From NCBI RefSeq assembly GCF_002142155.1, contig NZ_NASD01000004.1:83921-147920 (forward strand): a stretch of DNA of 64,000 nt, read 5' to 3'. Of this stretch, positions 1 through 8,779 are shown piece after piece. The translations under genes were made by a program, and so were the position numbers. The stretch comes from Gilliamella apis (GTDB taxonomy: Bacteria > Pseudomonadota > Gammaproteobacteria > Enterobacterales > Orbaceae). The notes under the pieces are model-generated. The model did not search any database, was not told the origin of the DNA, and saw only the letters and a list, made by a program, of their open reading frames with translations. Position 1 is the stretch's first letter. Each line of letters opens with the position of its first letter.

Positions 1-1
1 T

Positions 2-622
2 CTTATTCCTAGTATGATGAAAAGTGGTTTTAAAGGGATATTTTTAATTGCTACTAATCCGTGTGATGCGATTACTTATCAAGTTTGGAAGTTATCTGGT
101 TTACCTCGTCATAGAGTTATTGGTACTGGTGTTTGGCTTGATACCGTGCGTTTACGACGCCTATTGGGAGAACAGATGGATATTGGTCCACAAAGTATTG
201 ATGCATTTATTGTTGGCGAACATGGTGATTCGCAGTTTCCAGTTTGGTCACACTCATCGGTTTATGGTATCAATCTCAACGATTTAGAAAGTAAAAAAAT
301 CGATTTTAATGATATTGGACTAAAAGCTAAAAACAAAGGCTTTGAAATTGTCAAATATAAGCATTGTACTGAATATGGTATAGCTAGCACTATTGCAGAG
401 ATCTGCCAACATATTTTTACCAATAGTCACCGAGCATTAGCCCTTAGTTGTGTATTAGATGGTGAGTATGGTTATAAAGATTTAGCAATAGGCGTACCGG
501 CAATCTTAGATCAACATGGTATTAAGAAAGTTATTGAACTTGATTTTAATGACAACGAAAAAAAATTATTCACCAATAGTGTCGATATTGTGAAAGGATA
601 CATTGATCATATTAATTTGTAA
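2..622 (+). CDS. ldh: NAD-dependent L-lactate dehydrogenase, 3' part (5' end outside window)
   Basis: The frame is open from base 2, so the first roughly 110 residues lie upstream of the window. Visible family features, in order, are the NP-C-D segment that follows the dinucleotide-binding fold, the substrate-loop region with LDTVRLRR (Asp and Arg of the DxxR pattern), and GEHGDSQ, which carries the catalytic histidine. GEHGD with LDTxR fits L-lactate dehydrogenase better than malate dehydrogenase. The enzyme reduces pyruvate to L-lactate in the cytoplasm and regenerates NAD+ during fermentation. No same-strand gene follows for 500 bases, so it ends its transcription unit. Family assignment is firm; the absence of the N-terminus only reflects the window edge. 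Confidence 0.88.
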   Translation, partial: LIPSMMKSGFKGIFLIATNPCDAITYQVWKLSGLPRHRVIGTGVWLDTVRLRRLLGEQMDIGPQSIDAFIVGEHGDSQFPVWSHSSVYGINLNDLESKKIDFNDIGLKAKNKGFEIVKYKHCTEYGIASTIAEICQHIFTNSHRALALSCVLDGEYGYKDLAIGVPAILDQHGIKKVIELDFNDNEKKLFTNSVDIVKGYIDHINL

Positions 623-1136
623 TTGTTAAAAATTTTGATTATAGGGGCGTTTTCAGACTTATTATCAGTTATTGATTACGCCCAACGTTACCTCAATACA
701 AATTATTTAATTAAATTTTTAAATGAAATATTAAATATACGATTTATATTCTCTATTAAGGTAAACGTCCGTTGATATTTAGCATTTAAAATTTTGTAAA
801 CTTGATTCAATTGAACAATCACCTTCGCAATATCCTTAGTAGATGATCGTTATTATTACATTCTAATTTTTATTATTTCAATGGGATCAACTGAAGTTGG
901 TGGATAGTTTTGAATGGCATATTTTTCAATTAATAATATTATTTTTATAACTATCATATAATTAAATACTAATTACACAATTACTATCAAAAAATTGGTT
1001 ATTTGCCTATTTGATTGGAATCATTATTGTGTAATATATCGTTATATATCTTAGTTATAATCTTAACTTTAATTATTAGCAATTAAATCTAATTCAATTA
1101 CCTTAATGAGATTGTTTTAATAAAAGGAATTAATAC
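623..1136. other. gene-free gap between ldh and the lipoprotein gene
   Basis: A very AT-rich stretch of 514 bases without a supportable gene. GGGCGT (645-650) and ACGCCC (678-683) could pair over a 27-base loop, which is weak as a terminator for ldh. A Shine-Dalgarno AAGGA at 1124-1128 belongs to the next gene. An open minus-strand frame without a start codon (703-849) was considered and not accepted. Confidence 0.5.
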
Positions 1137-1787
1137 ATGAAAAAAGTACTTATCTCTATAATGTCGGTGGTGTTATTAACTGGCTGTAAAGTCGAATTGA
1201 CTCCAACCGTAAATTTAAGTGATATAAATAGTGAAACAGCGAAAACTATTTCATCAAAATTAATTGTAGAAGTGACCGCGTGTGCTGATTATAAAGATTC
1301 TCGTAATGAATCATCCAGCTTAATCGAAGCTAAAAAGGGGATAACCGAAGTATTTGGTGATGCCAAATATATTGAATGTTATCGAGAAAAAATGGACTCA
1401 AAAGCGTTATTTGAAATTCCTATCACTGTTGGTGGTAAAGAATTAACTGGTGATATCCAATTAGCTAATGCCGATTTTGGTGGAGGTATGGTGGTAAAAA
1501 TGTCACCAACCTTAAAAACTAAAATTGACAAAGTCAGTAAGTCTGGAATGTCTAAAATACAGCCATCAGTAACAATTAAACTCAAAAATGATACTAGCGA
1601 AAATGTTGATATTATTGCTCATGCATCATATCTAAACGATAAGCCAATGACTGTATCGACTTATACACTGTTAGCAGGAAAAGAAACTATCTTCAAATTA
1701 TCTGATGTTTCAGTGTCATCTGCATTTGATAACGGTGTTTCAATTATTTATGAAGATTTAAATAATAGAATGAAATTAGAAAAATAA
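1137..1787 (+). CDS. predicted outer-membrane or periplasmic lipoprotein, unknown function
   Basis: The 216-residue product starts with a short lipoprotein signal peptide: MKK, a hydrophobic core, then lipobox LLTG-C with Cys17 as the predicted lipidated residue. Lys follows the cysteine, so inner-membrane retention by an Asp at +2 is not indicated. The mature part has an ACADYKDSR segment and a later ECY, giving two cysteines that could form a disulfide in the periplasm. From memory the ACxDYxDSR...ECY pattern resembles small lipoproteins of phages and enterobacteria grouped as a domain of unknown function; this was not searched. The start is supported by AAGGA nine bases upstream. It stands alone and is followed by a strong terminator. 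Confidence 0.7.
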   Translation: MKKVLISIMSVVLLTGCKVELTPTVNLSDINSETAKTISSKLIVEVTACADYKDSRNESSSLIEAKKGITEVFGDAKYIECYREKMDSKALFEIPITVGGKELTGDIQLANADFGGGMVVKMSPTLKTKIDKVSKSGMSKIQPSVTIKLKNDTSENVDIIAHASYLNDKPMTVSTYTLLAGKETIFKLSDVSVSSAFDNGVSIIYEDLNNRMKLEK

Positions 1788-1802
1788 GAACCTAACCAAA
1801 TA

Positions 1803-1829
1803 AAAAAAACCTCATATGAGGTTTTTTTA
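1803..1829 (+). terminator. intrinsic terminator of the lipoprotein gene
   Basis: A near-perfect palindrome, A-run then ACCTCATATGAGGT then T-run, begins 15 bases after the lipoprotein stop. The A and T runs make it symmetric, so it could act on both strands. Confidence 0.8.
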
Positions 1830-1849
1830 TTCTATAAATATTAATCAAA

Positions 1850-1999
1850 TCAGTTTAGCAAACTCATCACTTGTTGTTGCCAAGATATATAATTTGGTGT
1901 TCTATATAACACTTCATCAAGTTTATCCTTAGGTATAACTTCGACACTTATATAATCATTGAATGAACCATCAAATTTTTGCGTTTCTATACCATTAAC
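1850..1999 (-). pseudogene. decayed 3' remnant of an unidentified gene
   Basis: On the minus strand an open frame of 49 codons ends at TAG/TGA-type stop 1850-1852 (TGA) and reads like genuine protein, for example DGSFNDYISVEVIPKDKL and later YISWQQQVM. It has no start codon, and a TAA lies in frame just upstream, so only the C-terminal end of a former gene is left. I do not recognise the family. The surrounding 900 bases contain no intact gene, which fits a decaying accessory segment. Confidence 0.45.
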
Positions 2000-2411
2000 T
2001 CTTTAATAATACATTGAGAAAATATAGTGTTAAGTAAAAAATTGATTCGCTCCCTGTAGGGTAATTAACATGATCTTACTTTCAATCATACACGGTAGTG
2101 TATATAATATCGTCTATCATCATTCATCGATTAATTAACTAATTATGTTAGTTTGTGTGATGATCTCATAATGATTGCCATAACTTCGGCGCAAGTTGCT
2201 CATTACTAGTGCCGAATTAGTGATGGACTCTTATCAAAATGAGGGGGTATGTACAATTAGATTAATGCTGACTTTAATAGTGTTTACCATTATTGGGCTT
2301 CTGTTTGTTCCAAAAACGAAAAGCTCTTTATAAACCTGTTTTATGGCGCTATCAATTGACATACTCAATAGACGTTTGGATTTATGCACCACTTCCTAGT
2401 GTCTAATTTTC

Positions 2412-2569
2412 ATTTTCGGAATCGAAAAATAAAGCTAGGCTACTGGTGAATAAAATATTTGCCTCATTGAGGCAATCGATCTCACAAAGATTGTGAGATA
2501 AAGTTGTATGGTTGTTTTATCAACCAAATACCTGACACTCCTCTCCAAAAGGTACGGATCTAATTTTGG
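2412..2569 (+). other. cluster of five stem-loops in the leader region of the lectin-tail gene
   Basis: Inside a gene-free stretch (2000-2799) five potential hairpins follow one another. They are 2412-2429 (ATTTTCG / CGAAAAT), 2459-2475 (TTGCCTC / GAGGCAA, 3-base loop), 2479-2499 (ATCTCACAA / TTGTGAGAT, 9 pairs, 3-base loop), 2509-2526 (TGGTTG / CAACCA) and 2545-2569 (CCAAAA / TTTTGG). The two central ones are tight and nearly abut. No known riboswitch or housekeeping RNA signature was recognised. It may be a structured leader or a stand-alone RNA. Upstream of it (2000-2411) I see no gene. Confidence 0.35.
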
Positions 2570-2799
2570 GGAAAATAGTATGTTACTCAAAAAATTGAGG
2601 GAAGTTATTTAAACTTTGAAACCTCATTTTAATACACAATTCAGTAAAAGTTCTTATAGAAGTTAACAAGTTAAATTAAAAAGACTATTTCAGTTACTAC
2701 ATTTTTAATACGTTTTTTAGTTAAAACAATCGAATAAAGTTTAGTTAGTTAGATTTAAAAATATTGTAAATCATTAAATTAAATTAAAGGATTGATAAA

Positions 2800-4374
2800 A
2801 TGTATTGTAATTATCACGAAAATACATGCTTCATACTTGTTCTAAGTTCGCTTAATAGGAGTAGTAAAAATTTAGTTTTTCACTACAGTTTTATTTATCT
2901 TAAAATCGTAAGTTCTTTACTCAAAATGTTAAGTCTATTTTATTCATTTTGGCGGATTATTTTAACGATTTTGCTTATTCTTTTATTGATAACGCCTTTT
3001 TTTAGCCACGCATTAAAATCTCAAACATCAAATACTATTCAGGGTCATGAACCTTACTTAACCTTTGACGGCGATCTTACTCGTGTTACAAATATCGACG
3101 ATCTACTGTGGATTTCACTATCTGATGGGACAAAATTTACACCAATAACATATAACTCAAATGACCCTATTGAATTACCTAAAATTGGTGAAAGTTTTGC
3201 TGATATCGATATGGCCGTACCAATTGATACTGATTTAATTGGATTAAATGCACTTATTGGTTCACCTTATAATTATTGGGGGGATGATGATGGGGATGAT
3301 GATGTTACAGTAACTGGTGATCTAAGGTTATCTATCGTAGATAAAAATAATGAAACTGTTGCGCGTAATGAAGTATTAATGGGAACTAAAGCGCCATATA
3401 AGTTAACATTAACTAGTACTAACGGAACATTAAGAACGCGTTATGGAAAACCTAATAGTAGTGATTTTAACTCTAGTAATGTGACTTATTACATTAATCC
3501 GAAGGCCGGGCCTTCAGTTTTGTTTGCCACACCAAACCTTATTTATAGTTCAGGCGATTTTGCAGGTCCTGAACCAATATGGGATATTAATAAAGGATTT
3601 ATTACTCAAACTGCTACCCCATCATCTTATCATCGCAACTTTCCTACTACAGGCGCTAATAATTTATATTTTGATTTAAACATCATTGGTAGTAACGAGG
3701 CTTTATTATGGAAGGAAGTTACTCATGATGGTATCACTGCTACAATGACCGATGTAACAAGTACCAGTGTTCGTGTTACCTTAACTGGTCCATTCGCTAC
3801 AGAAATACAACATGACTCAGATGAACCAAGTAGTTTAGGATCTATACATAAACCGGTATTGCCTATTACATTTGAGTTAGTTGGTGTAGACCCTCAAAGT
3901 AATAAAGAAGTCGTCAAATATGGTTTCCAGTTAAAACAGTGGTTTGTTAATCGTGGGAGAAACACTCAAAATAATAAAGATAAGCATATATCTTGGTGTG
4001 CTGATATAGGTTACCGTGTTCCTAATTATAAAGAGCTAACTAATGCACCGGTTTCTGATGTCGCCAGCACTACATCGCCTTCCCGAGATAATCATCTTAC
4101 GCGTGCAATTGATAACGGATTTTTTGCTGAGTGGGGGTATATGGCTGGTTACAGAGGTGCTCAATTTTTGCGTGTGATACCTTATTTGGCTACCGATATC
4201 AAAATTAATAGTGGTACGAATAACGGTTCTGATAGTGATAGCAATAATGGTACTGATAACGGTACCGAAAATGATGCCAATAACCATAGAATTCTTGTAT
4301 ATGCCTATAATGGTTCCGTAATAGCAGATTATTCAAATAACAACTCTAATCATTTAATTTGTGTTACACCTTAG
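2800..4374 (+). CDS. large exported protein with invasin/lectin-like C-terminal domain
   Basis: The 524-residue product has about 48 polar residues, then a hydrophobic signal-like segment (FWRIILTILLILLLITPFF, roughly residues 51-69) ending in SHA. The mature part is rich in Thr, Ser, Asn and Asp and looks like Ig-like beta domains, with an acidic WGDDDGDDD patch near residue 165. The last 130 residues carry WCADIGYRVPNYKELTNA, RAIDNGFFAEWGYM and terminal LICVTP. From memory these match the C-terminal tail of enterobacterial invasin-like/DUF823-type adhesins, where two cysteines close a lectin-like fold. Residues about 468-492 are a low-complexity Asn/Gly/Asp/Thr insert. Start: AAGGA eleven bases upstream of ATG 2800. 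A paralogue lies at 42918-44399 and a broken copy immediately downstream. Likely surface or periplasmic; the binding partner is unknown. Confidence 0.7.
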   Translation: MYCNYHENTCFILVLSSLNRSSKNLVFHYSFIYLKIVSSLLKMLSLFYSFWRIILTILLILLLITPFFSHALKSQTSNTIQGHEPYLTFDGDLTRVTNIDDLLWISLSDGTKFTPITYNSNDPIELPKIGESFADIDMAVPIDTDLIGLNALIGSPYNYWGDDDGDDDVTVTGDLRLSIVDKNNETVARNEVLMGTKAPYKLTLTSTNGTLRTRYGKPNSSDFNSSNVTYYINPKAGPSVLFATPNLIYSSGDFAGPEPIWDINKGFITQTATPSSYHRNFPTTGANNLYFDLNIIGSNEALLWKEVTHDGITATMTDVTSTSVRVTLTGPFATEIQHDSDEPSSLGSIHKPVLPITFELVGVDPQSNKEVVKYGFQLKQWFVNRGRNTQNNKDKHISWCADIGYRVPNYKELTNAPVSDVASTTSPSRDNHLTRAIDNGFFAEWGYMAGYRGAQFLRVIPYLATDIKINSGTNNGSDSDSNNGTDNGTENDANNHRILVYAYNGSVIADYSNNNSNHLICVTP

Positions 4375-4611
4375 TGCGTAGTTTTTACTTGTTATCCATT
4401 AGATTGAAGCTTCAATGTTGGAATATTAAAAAGTGGTTGATTTGTAGCTTCAATTAAGCTGACGAAGTGGGTGATAAAAAGAGATTTTGTGGTGAGTACT
4501 ATCCGCCTAAATTGGGGCGGAGTTATTGTTGAGGAATAGAGACTTTCAGTAAATATTTTAATCAATAAATATCGGTTAATGGTATAGATAAGTATGCTGG
4601 TTCAGCTTGAA

Positions 4612-4953
4612 TATGGAATTCTGGGAATTGATATTATTCAATCTTCAATTTAATCATCTTACGGCTAAAACTTTTCTACTATGAGGGATTTGGTATATTT
4701 TGATTTAAAGATAGTCAGTACTGTTTTTTTGAAATGACCTCCTTCCGTTTCCCAAGCAGGTATTACTGTTACTATATTGGAAGTAACAAGTACAAGCTTT
4801 CAAGTCACTCTAACTGGTCCAGTCGCTCAAGTATCGTAACGGAGTTCAGACGATCCAAGTAATGTATCTAAATCCTCTTAGCTGCAAGTATTTGAGTTAG
4901 TTGGAAGTGATGAGAACGGTAATGCAATTGTTAAATATTATTTTGAATTATAA
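4612..4953 (+). pseudogene. broken tandem copy of the lectin-tail gene, middle part
   Basis: In one frame this stretch aligns with residues about 255-360 of the protein encoded at 2800-4374. Matching parts include SSY...NF-ST, VYFDLKIV, GITVTILEVTSTS, VTLTGP, SDDPS, FELVGSDENGN and IVKYYFEL. In-frame stops interrupt it at 4651, 4666, 4735, 4837, 4879 and 4951. The two ends of the gene are not recognisable. It begins about 240 bases after the intact gene on the same strand, so the simplest history is tandem duplication, or insertion of a related cassette, followed by decay. Confidence 0.8.
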
Positions 4954-5230
4954 TAATTTATGTACTATACCTTTACCTTAACTTTTTATTTTTACTAAAT
5001 TGGTGAAGTAATGAAATCTGCATGGTTTTATCGTTTAGCTATGTGTAATGTAGAGATGGACGGATTAAATTAAGGAAAGCTATTTTTAAGCTTTAAAAAA
5101 TTGAGGCAGTTTTTTAATAACCCATATCTTAACTATAATCTTAACTATAACACTTAACATAGTATTTTTGTTAAAAAACAGATTAAAATCATTATTATTA
5201 ATTACTAAATTATATGCTATTTAGTTAGGC

Positions 5231-5259
5231 AAAAGTGCCCCTAATTTATTTTAGGGGCA
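5231..5259 (-). terminator. terminator of the ilv operon
   Basis: TGCCCCTAA (5236-5244) pairs with TTAGGGGCA (5251-5259), 9 pairs, 6-base loop, just after the ilvA stop on the minus strand. The transcript then reads CUUUU, a short U-tract. Confidence 0.7.
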
Positions 5260-5265
5260 GTTAAA

Positions 5266-6804
5266 TTACTCATTGGTTAAGAATAATTTAAGTGATGGAT
5301 TTTCAGTTTCATTATTAAAACCATAATCCAACTCGGTTAAATGTTTTGTAAAGGTTGTATGGCTAGCTTTATCTATTTCAAAAGCAGCTAATACTCGGCC
5401 ATAATCGGTACCGTGACTACGATAATGGAACATTGATATATTCCAGTTAGTACCTAGCGTTTGTAAAAACTTAAGCAATGCACCTTGTGATTCAGGAAAC
5501 TCAAAACTATAAACTTGTTCGTTAAGAGGTTGACATGGTTTGCCACCAATCATATAACGAACATGTAGTTTTGCCATTTCGTCATCAGTGAGATCGACAA
5601 CTTGATAATCAGCTGCGCTGAGTTCTTGCATGATTTCGTCTTTTTCATTGCTTTTGGCAATTTTAACGCCAACAAATATGCGAGCTGATTTGTCGTCATG
5701 ATAGCGGTAGTTGAATTCTGTGACTGCTCGTCCACCTAATAATTGGCAAAATTTTAAAAAGCTTCCCTTTTGTTCAGGTATAGTTACCGCTAAGAGTACT
5801 TCACGTTTTTCACCCAATTCACAACGTTCAGATACATAACGTAGATTATGGAAGTTTAAGTTAGCTCCAGATAAAATGTGGGCTAAATTTTCACCACAAA
5901 TGTTATTTTGTTCGACATACTTTTTAAGACCAGCTAATGCTACTGCACCCGATGGTTCGGCAATGGCACGTACATTATCAAATAGATCTTTAACTGCCGC
6001 ACAGATTTCATCGCTATCAACAGTAATGATATCGTCAATATATTGCTGACAGAGTCTAAATGTTTCATCACCAATTCGTTTAACTGCAACACCTTCAGCA
6101 AATAAACCAACCCGATCAAGATCGACTGGATGTCCTGCAACTAAAGCCGCTTTCAAGCAGGCCGCATCTTCAGGTTCAACCGCAATCACTTTTATTGATG
6201 GCATGATTTGCTTAATTAATACGGCAATACCAGCAGCGAGTCCGCCACCACCGACAGGCACAAAAATGCGGTCAAGCTTGGCATTTTGTTGCAGCAGTTC
6301 CATAGCAATACTGCCTTGACCGGCGATAACTAGTGGATGATCAAAAGGTGGAATAAAAATCCGATTTTGTTGCTTGGCCAGCTCCATTGCTTTGGCTTTA
6401 GCTTCGTCAAAATTGGCTCCATAAAGTAATACTTCACCACCAAAGTCTTTTACGGCTTCGACTTTGATATCTGCCGTATTTAATGGCATGACAATTAGCG
6501 ATTTAATCCCTAATTTAGTTGCTGAAAATGCAACACCTTGGGCATGATTACCGGCTGATGCGGCAACTACACCACATTTACGTTCTTCAGGGCTTAAGCT
6601 GGCTATCATGGCTTGGGCGCCACGAATTTTGAAACTATGGACTAATTGACGATCCTCCCGTTTAACAAAAATTTGATTTTTTAAACGAGTGGAGATTTTT
6701 TCCATATGTTCCAGTGGTGTCACTTGGGCAACATCATACACTGCACTGCATAGTGTAGCTTTTAAATAATCAGCGCCGGTTAGTTTGTTAGCTTGTTGAT
6801 TCAC
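5266..6804 (-). CDS. ilvA: threonine dehydratase, biosynthetic
   Basis: IlvA deaminates L-threonine to 2-oxobutanoate, the first committed step to isoleucine. The PLP lysine lies in HSFKIRGA and the glycine-rich phosphate-binding loop is VGGGGLAAG. After the catalytic domain come two ACT-like regulatory domains (about residues 330-510), as in the isoleucine-inhibited biosynthetic enzyme and unlike the short catabolic TdcB. Length (512 residues) matches E. coli IlvA. Start: GTG at 6802-6804 is preceded by AGGTGG at good spacing and lies one base past the ilvD stop. An upstream in-frame GTG at 6813 would overlap ilvD by 8 bases and has no Shine-Dalgarno. It is the last gene of ilvGMEDA. Confidence 0.95.
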   Translation of the reverse strand: MNQQANKLTGADYLKATLCSAVYDVAQVTPLEHMEKISTRLKNQIFVKREDRQLVHSFKIRGAQAMIASLSPEERKCGVVAASAGNHAQGVAFSATKLGIKSLIVMPLNTADIKVEAVKDFGGEVLLYGANFDEAKAKAMELAKQQNRIFIPPFDHPLVIAGQGSIAMELLQQNAKLDRIFVPVGGGGLAAGIAVLIKQIMPSIKVIAVEPEDAACLKAALVAGHPVDLDRVGLFAEGVAVKRIGDETFRLCQQYIDDIITVDSDEICAAVKDLFDNVRAIAEPSGAVALAGLKKYVEQNNICGENLAHILSGANLNFHNLRYVSERCELGEKREVLLAVTIPEQKGSFLKFCQLLGGRAVTEFNYRYHDDKSARIFVGVKIAKSNEKDEIMQELSAADYQVVDLTDDEMAKLHVRYMIGGKPCQPLNEQVYSFEFPESQGALLKFLQTLGTNWNISMFHYRSHGTDYGRVLAAFEIDKASHTTFTKHLTELDYGFNNETENPSLKLFLTNE

Positions 6805-6805
6805 A

Positions 6806-8656
6806 TTAACCACCTAATTTGCTTTTATCACGTACCGCACCTTTGTCTGCACTAGTTGCTAAGCTAGCATAAGCTTTTAGTGCATATGAGACATAACGGT
6901 CACGATTATGAGGAGTAAAGGCTTTATCACCACGAGCAAGTTCTGCGACACGGCGACGTTCTAATTCATCTTCTGGTACGATGAGCTCTAATTTACGATT
7001 TGGGATGTCGATATCGATAATATCGCCATCACGAACAAGACCAATCACCCCACCATTAGCAGCTTCTGGTGAAATGTGACCAATAGATAATCCCGATGAA
7101 CCACCAGAAAAACGACCATCAGTGATTAATGCACAGGCTTTACCAAGCCCCATTGATTTTAAGTAACTTGTCGGATAGAGCATCTCTTGCATACCTGGTC
7201 CACCTTTTGGTCCTTCGTAGACAATCACTACCACATCGCCTGCCACTACTTTGCCACCTAAAATTGCATCAACAGCATCTTCTTGGCTTTCATAAACTTT
7301 GGCCGGACCACGGAAGACTAGGTTTTCGGCAGCAACACTGGCGGTTTTTACAATAGCGCCATCTTGGGCGACGTTACCGTAAAGGGTTGCTAATCCACCA
7401 TCTTGGCTATAAGCATGTGCTTTATCACGAATACAGCCATTTTCACGATCATCATCTAAGCTATCCCAATAACAATCTTGAGAAAAGGCCTTGGTGGTGC
7501 GAATGCCTGCTGGACCACTGCGATACATTTTTTTGACGGCTTCGTCAGTTGTTTGCGTAATATCATATTTGGCAAAGGTTTCTTGTAAACTTAAACCTAG
7601 TACGTTGTGTACGTTACGGTTTAGTAATCCTGCTTTGTCCAATTCAGACATGATGGAGACCACCCCCCCGGCACGGTGGACATCTTCCATATGATAAATT
7701 GCGGTACTTGGTGCAACTTTACATAGATGAGGAACTTTGCGTGATAATCTGTCGATGTCAGACATGGTAAAGTCTATTTCACCTTCTTGTGCTGTGGCAA
7801 GTAAATGTAATACGGTATTTGTTGAGCCACCCATGGCGATATCAAGTGACATAGCATTTTCATAAGCAGCTTTAGTCGCAATTGAACGAGGTAAATAAGC
7901 CAAATCATCATGCTCGTAATACTGCTTAGTTATTTCAACAATGCGCTTAGCCGCATTTAAGAAAAGTTGTTCACGCTGTTTGTGGGTGGCAACCAGTGAG
8001 CCATTACCCGGTAAAGAGAGGCCTAATGCTTCGGTTAAACAGTTCATTGAGTTAGCAGTAAACATCCCCGAGCATGATCCACAAGTCGGGCAGGCTGATT
8101 GTTCAATAGCCTCGCTGTCAGCATCGCTAACAGTAGGATTAGCACTTTGGATCATAGCATCAACTAAGTCGAGTTTGATGATTTGATCTGACAGCTTAGT
8201 TTTACCGGCTTCCATTGGACCGCCCGAAACAAATACGGTTGGAATGTTTAAGCGCAGTGACGCCATTAACATCCCTGGGGTAATTTTGTCACAGTTTGAG
8301 ATACAGATCATAGCATCAGCACAGTGTGCATTAACCATATATTCAACTGAATCGGCAATGAGTTCTCGAGATGGTAATGAATAAAGCATACCACCATGGC
8401 CCATAGCGATACCATCATCAACAGCAATAGTATTAAACTCTTTGGCAATACCACCACAAGCTTCAATTTCTTTTGCCACTAGTTGACCAATATCTTTTAA
8501 GTGGACATGGCCCGGTACGAATTGTGTGAATGAATTAACCACTGCAATGATGGGTTTACCAAAGTCTTCATTTTTTACGCCTGTTGCACGCCATAAGGCG
8601 CGGGCGCCTGCCATATTGCGACCTTCAACTGAGGTTGCCGAACGATATTTAGGCAT
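6806..8656 (-). CDS. ilvD: dihydroxy-acid dehydratase
   Basis: IlvD dehydrates 2,3-dihydroxy-isovalerate and 2,3-dihydroxy-3-methylvalerate to the keto acids that precede valine and isoleucine. The 616-residue length equals that of E. coli IlvD. Iron-sulfur cluster cysteines are visible in SNCDKITPG and [11 protein letters not shown], and the C-terminal [10 protein letters not shown] segment of the family is present. GGAG precedes the ATG at 8656. It runs directly into ilvA, consistent with translational coupling, and is separated from ilvE by 123 bases holding two stem-loops. Confidence 0.96.
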   Translation of the reverse strand: MPKYRSATSVEGRNMAGARALWRATGVKNEDFGKPIIAVVNSFTQFVPGHVHLKDIGQLVAKEIEACGGIAKEFNTIAVDDGIAMGHGGMLYSLPSRELIADSVEYMVNAHCADAMICISNCDKITPGMLMASLRLNIPTVFVSGGPMEAGKTKLSDQIIKLDLVDAMIQSANPTVSDADSEAIEQSACPTCGSCSGMFTANSMNCLTEALGLSLPGNGSLVATHKQREQLFLNAAKRIVEITKQYYEHDDLAYLPRSIATKAAYENAMSLDIAMGGSTNTVLHLLATAQEGEIDFTMSDIDRLSRKVPHLCKVAPSTAIYHMEDVHRAGGVVSIMSELDKAGLLNRNVHNVLGLSLQETFAKYDITQTTDEAVKKMYRSGPAGIRTTKAFSQDCYWDSLDDDRENGCIRDKAHAYSQDGGLATLYGNVAQDGAIVKTASVAAENLVFRGPAKVYESQEDAVDAILGGKVVAGDVVVIVYEGPKGGPGMQEMLYPTSYLKSMGLGKACALITDGRFSGGSSGLSIGHISPEAANGGVIGLVRDGDIIDIDIPNRKLELIVPEDELERRRVAELARGDKAFTPHNRDRYVSYALKAYASLATSADKGAVRDKSKLGG

Positions 8657-8687
8657 TTGTTGCTCCCAATTTTTCCTAATGCAAGCG

Positions 8688-8767
8688 ACCGATTTCTATC
8701 GGTACATTTTTGAGTTCTTAATAAATAGTAAAATGATGACACCGCCGAATTAATCTAAATCGGCGGT
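8688..8767 (-). other. two intercistronic stem-loops between ilvE and ilvD
   Basis: ACCGCCGA (8741-8748) pairs with TCGGCGGT (8760-8767), and ACCGAT (8688-8693) with ATCGGT (8698-8703). Neither is followed by a U-tract on the minus strand, so they look like mRNA-stabilising or processing hairpins inside the operon rather than terminators. Confidence 0.5.
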
Positions 8768-8779
8768 ACTTATCAATGC

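Noticed and set aside
703..849. A 48-codon open frame on the minus strand after ldh
   Set aside because: It has no start codon and no ribosome site, and an opening of this length is expected by chance in some frame of such a gap. No similarity was recognised.
2265..2333. A 22-residue hydrophobic frame on the plus strand (MLTLIVFTIIGLLF...)
   Set aside because: The only Shine-Dalgarno-like sequence (GAGGGGG, 2241-2247) is about 18 bases away, too far to serve it, and the area is decayed.
7129..8186. Several 67-81-codon plus-strand frames across ilvD
   Set aside because: They mirror the codon structure of ilvD on the opposite strand, and none has motifs or a ribosome site.
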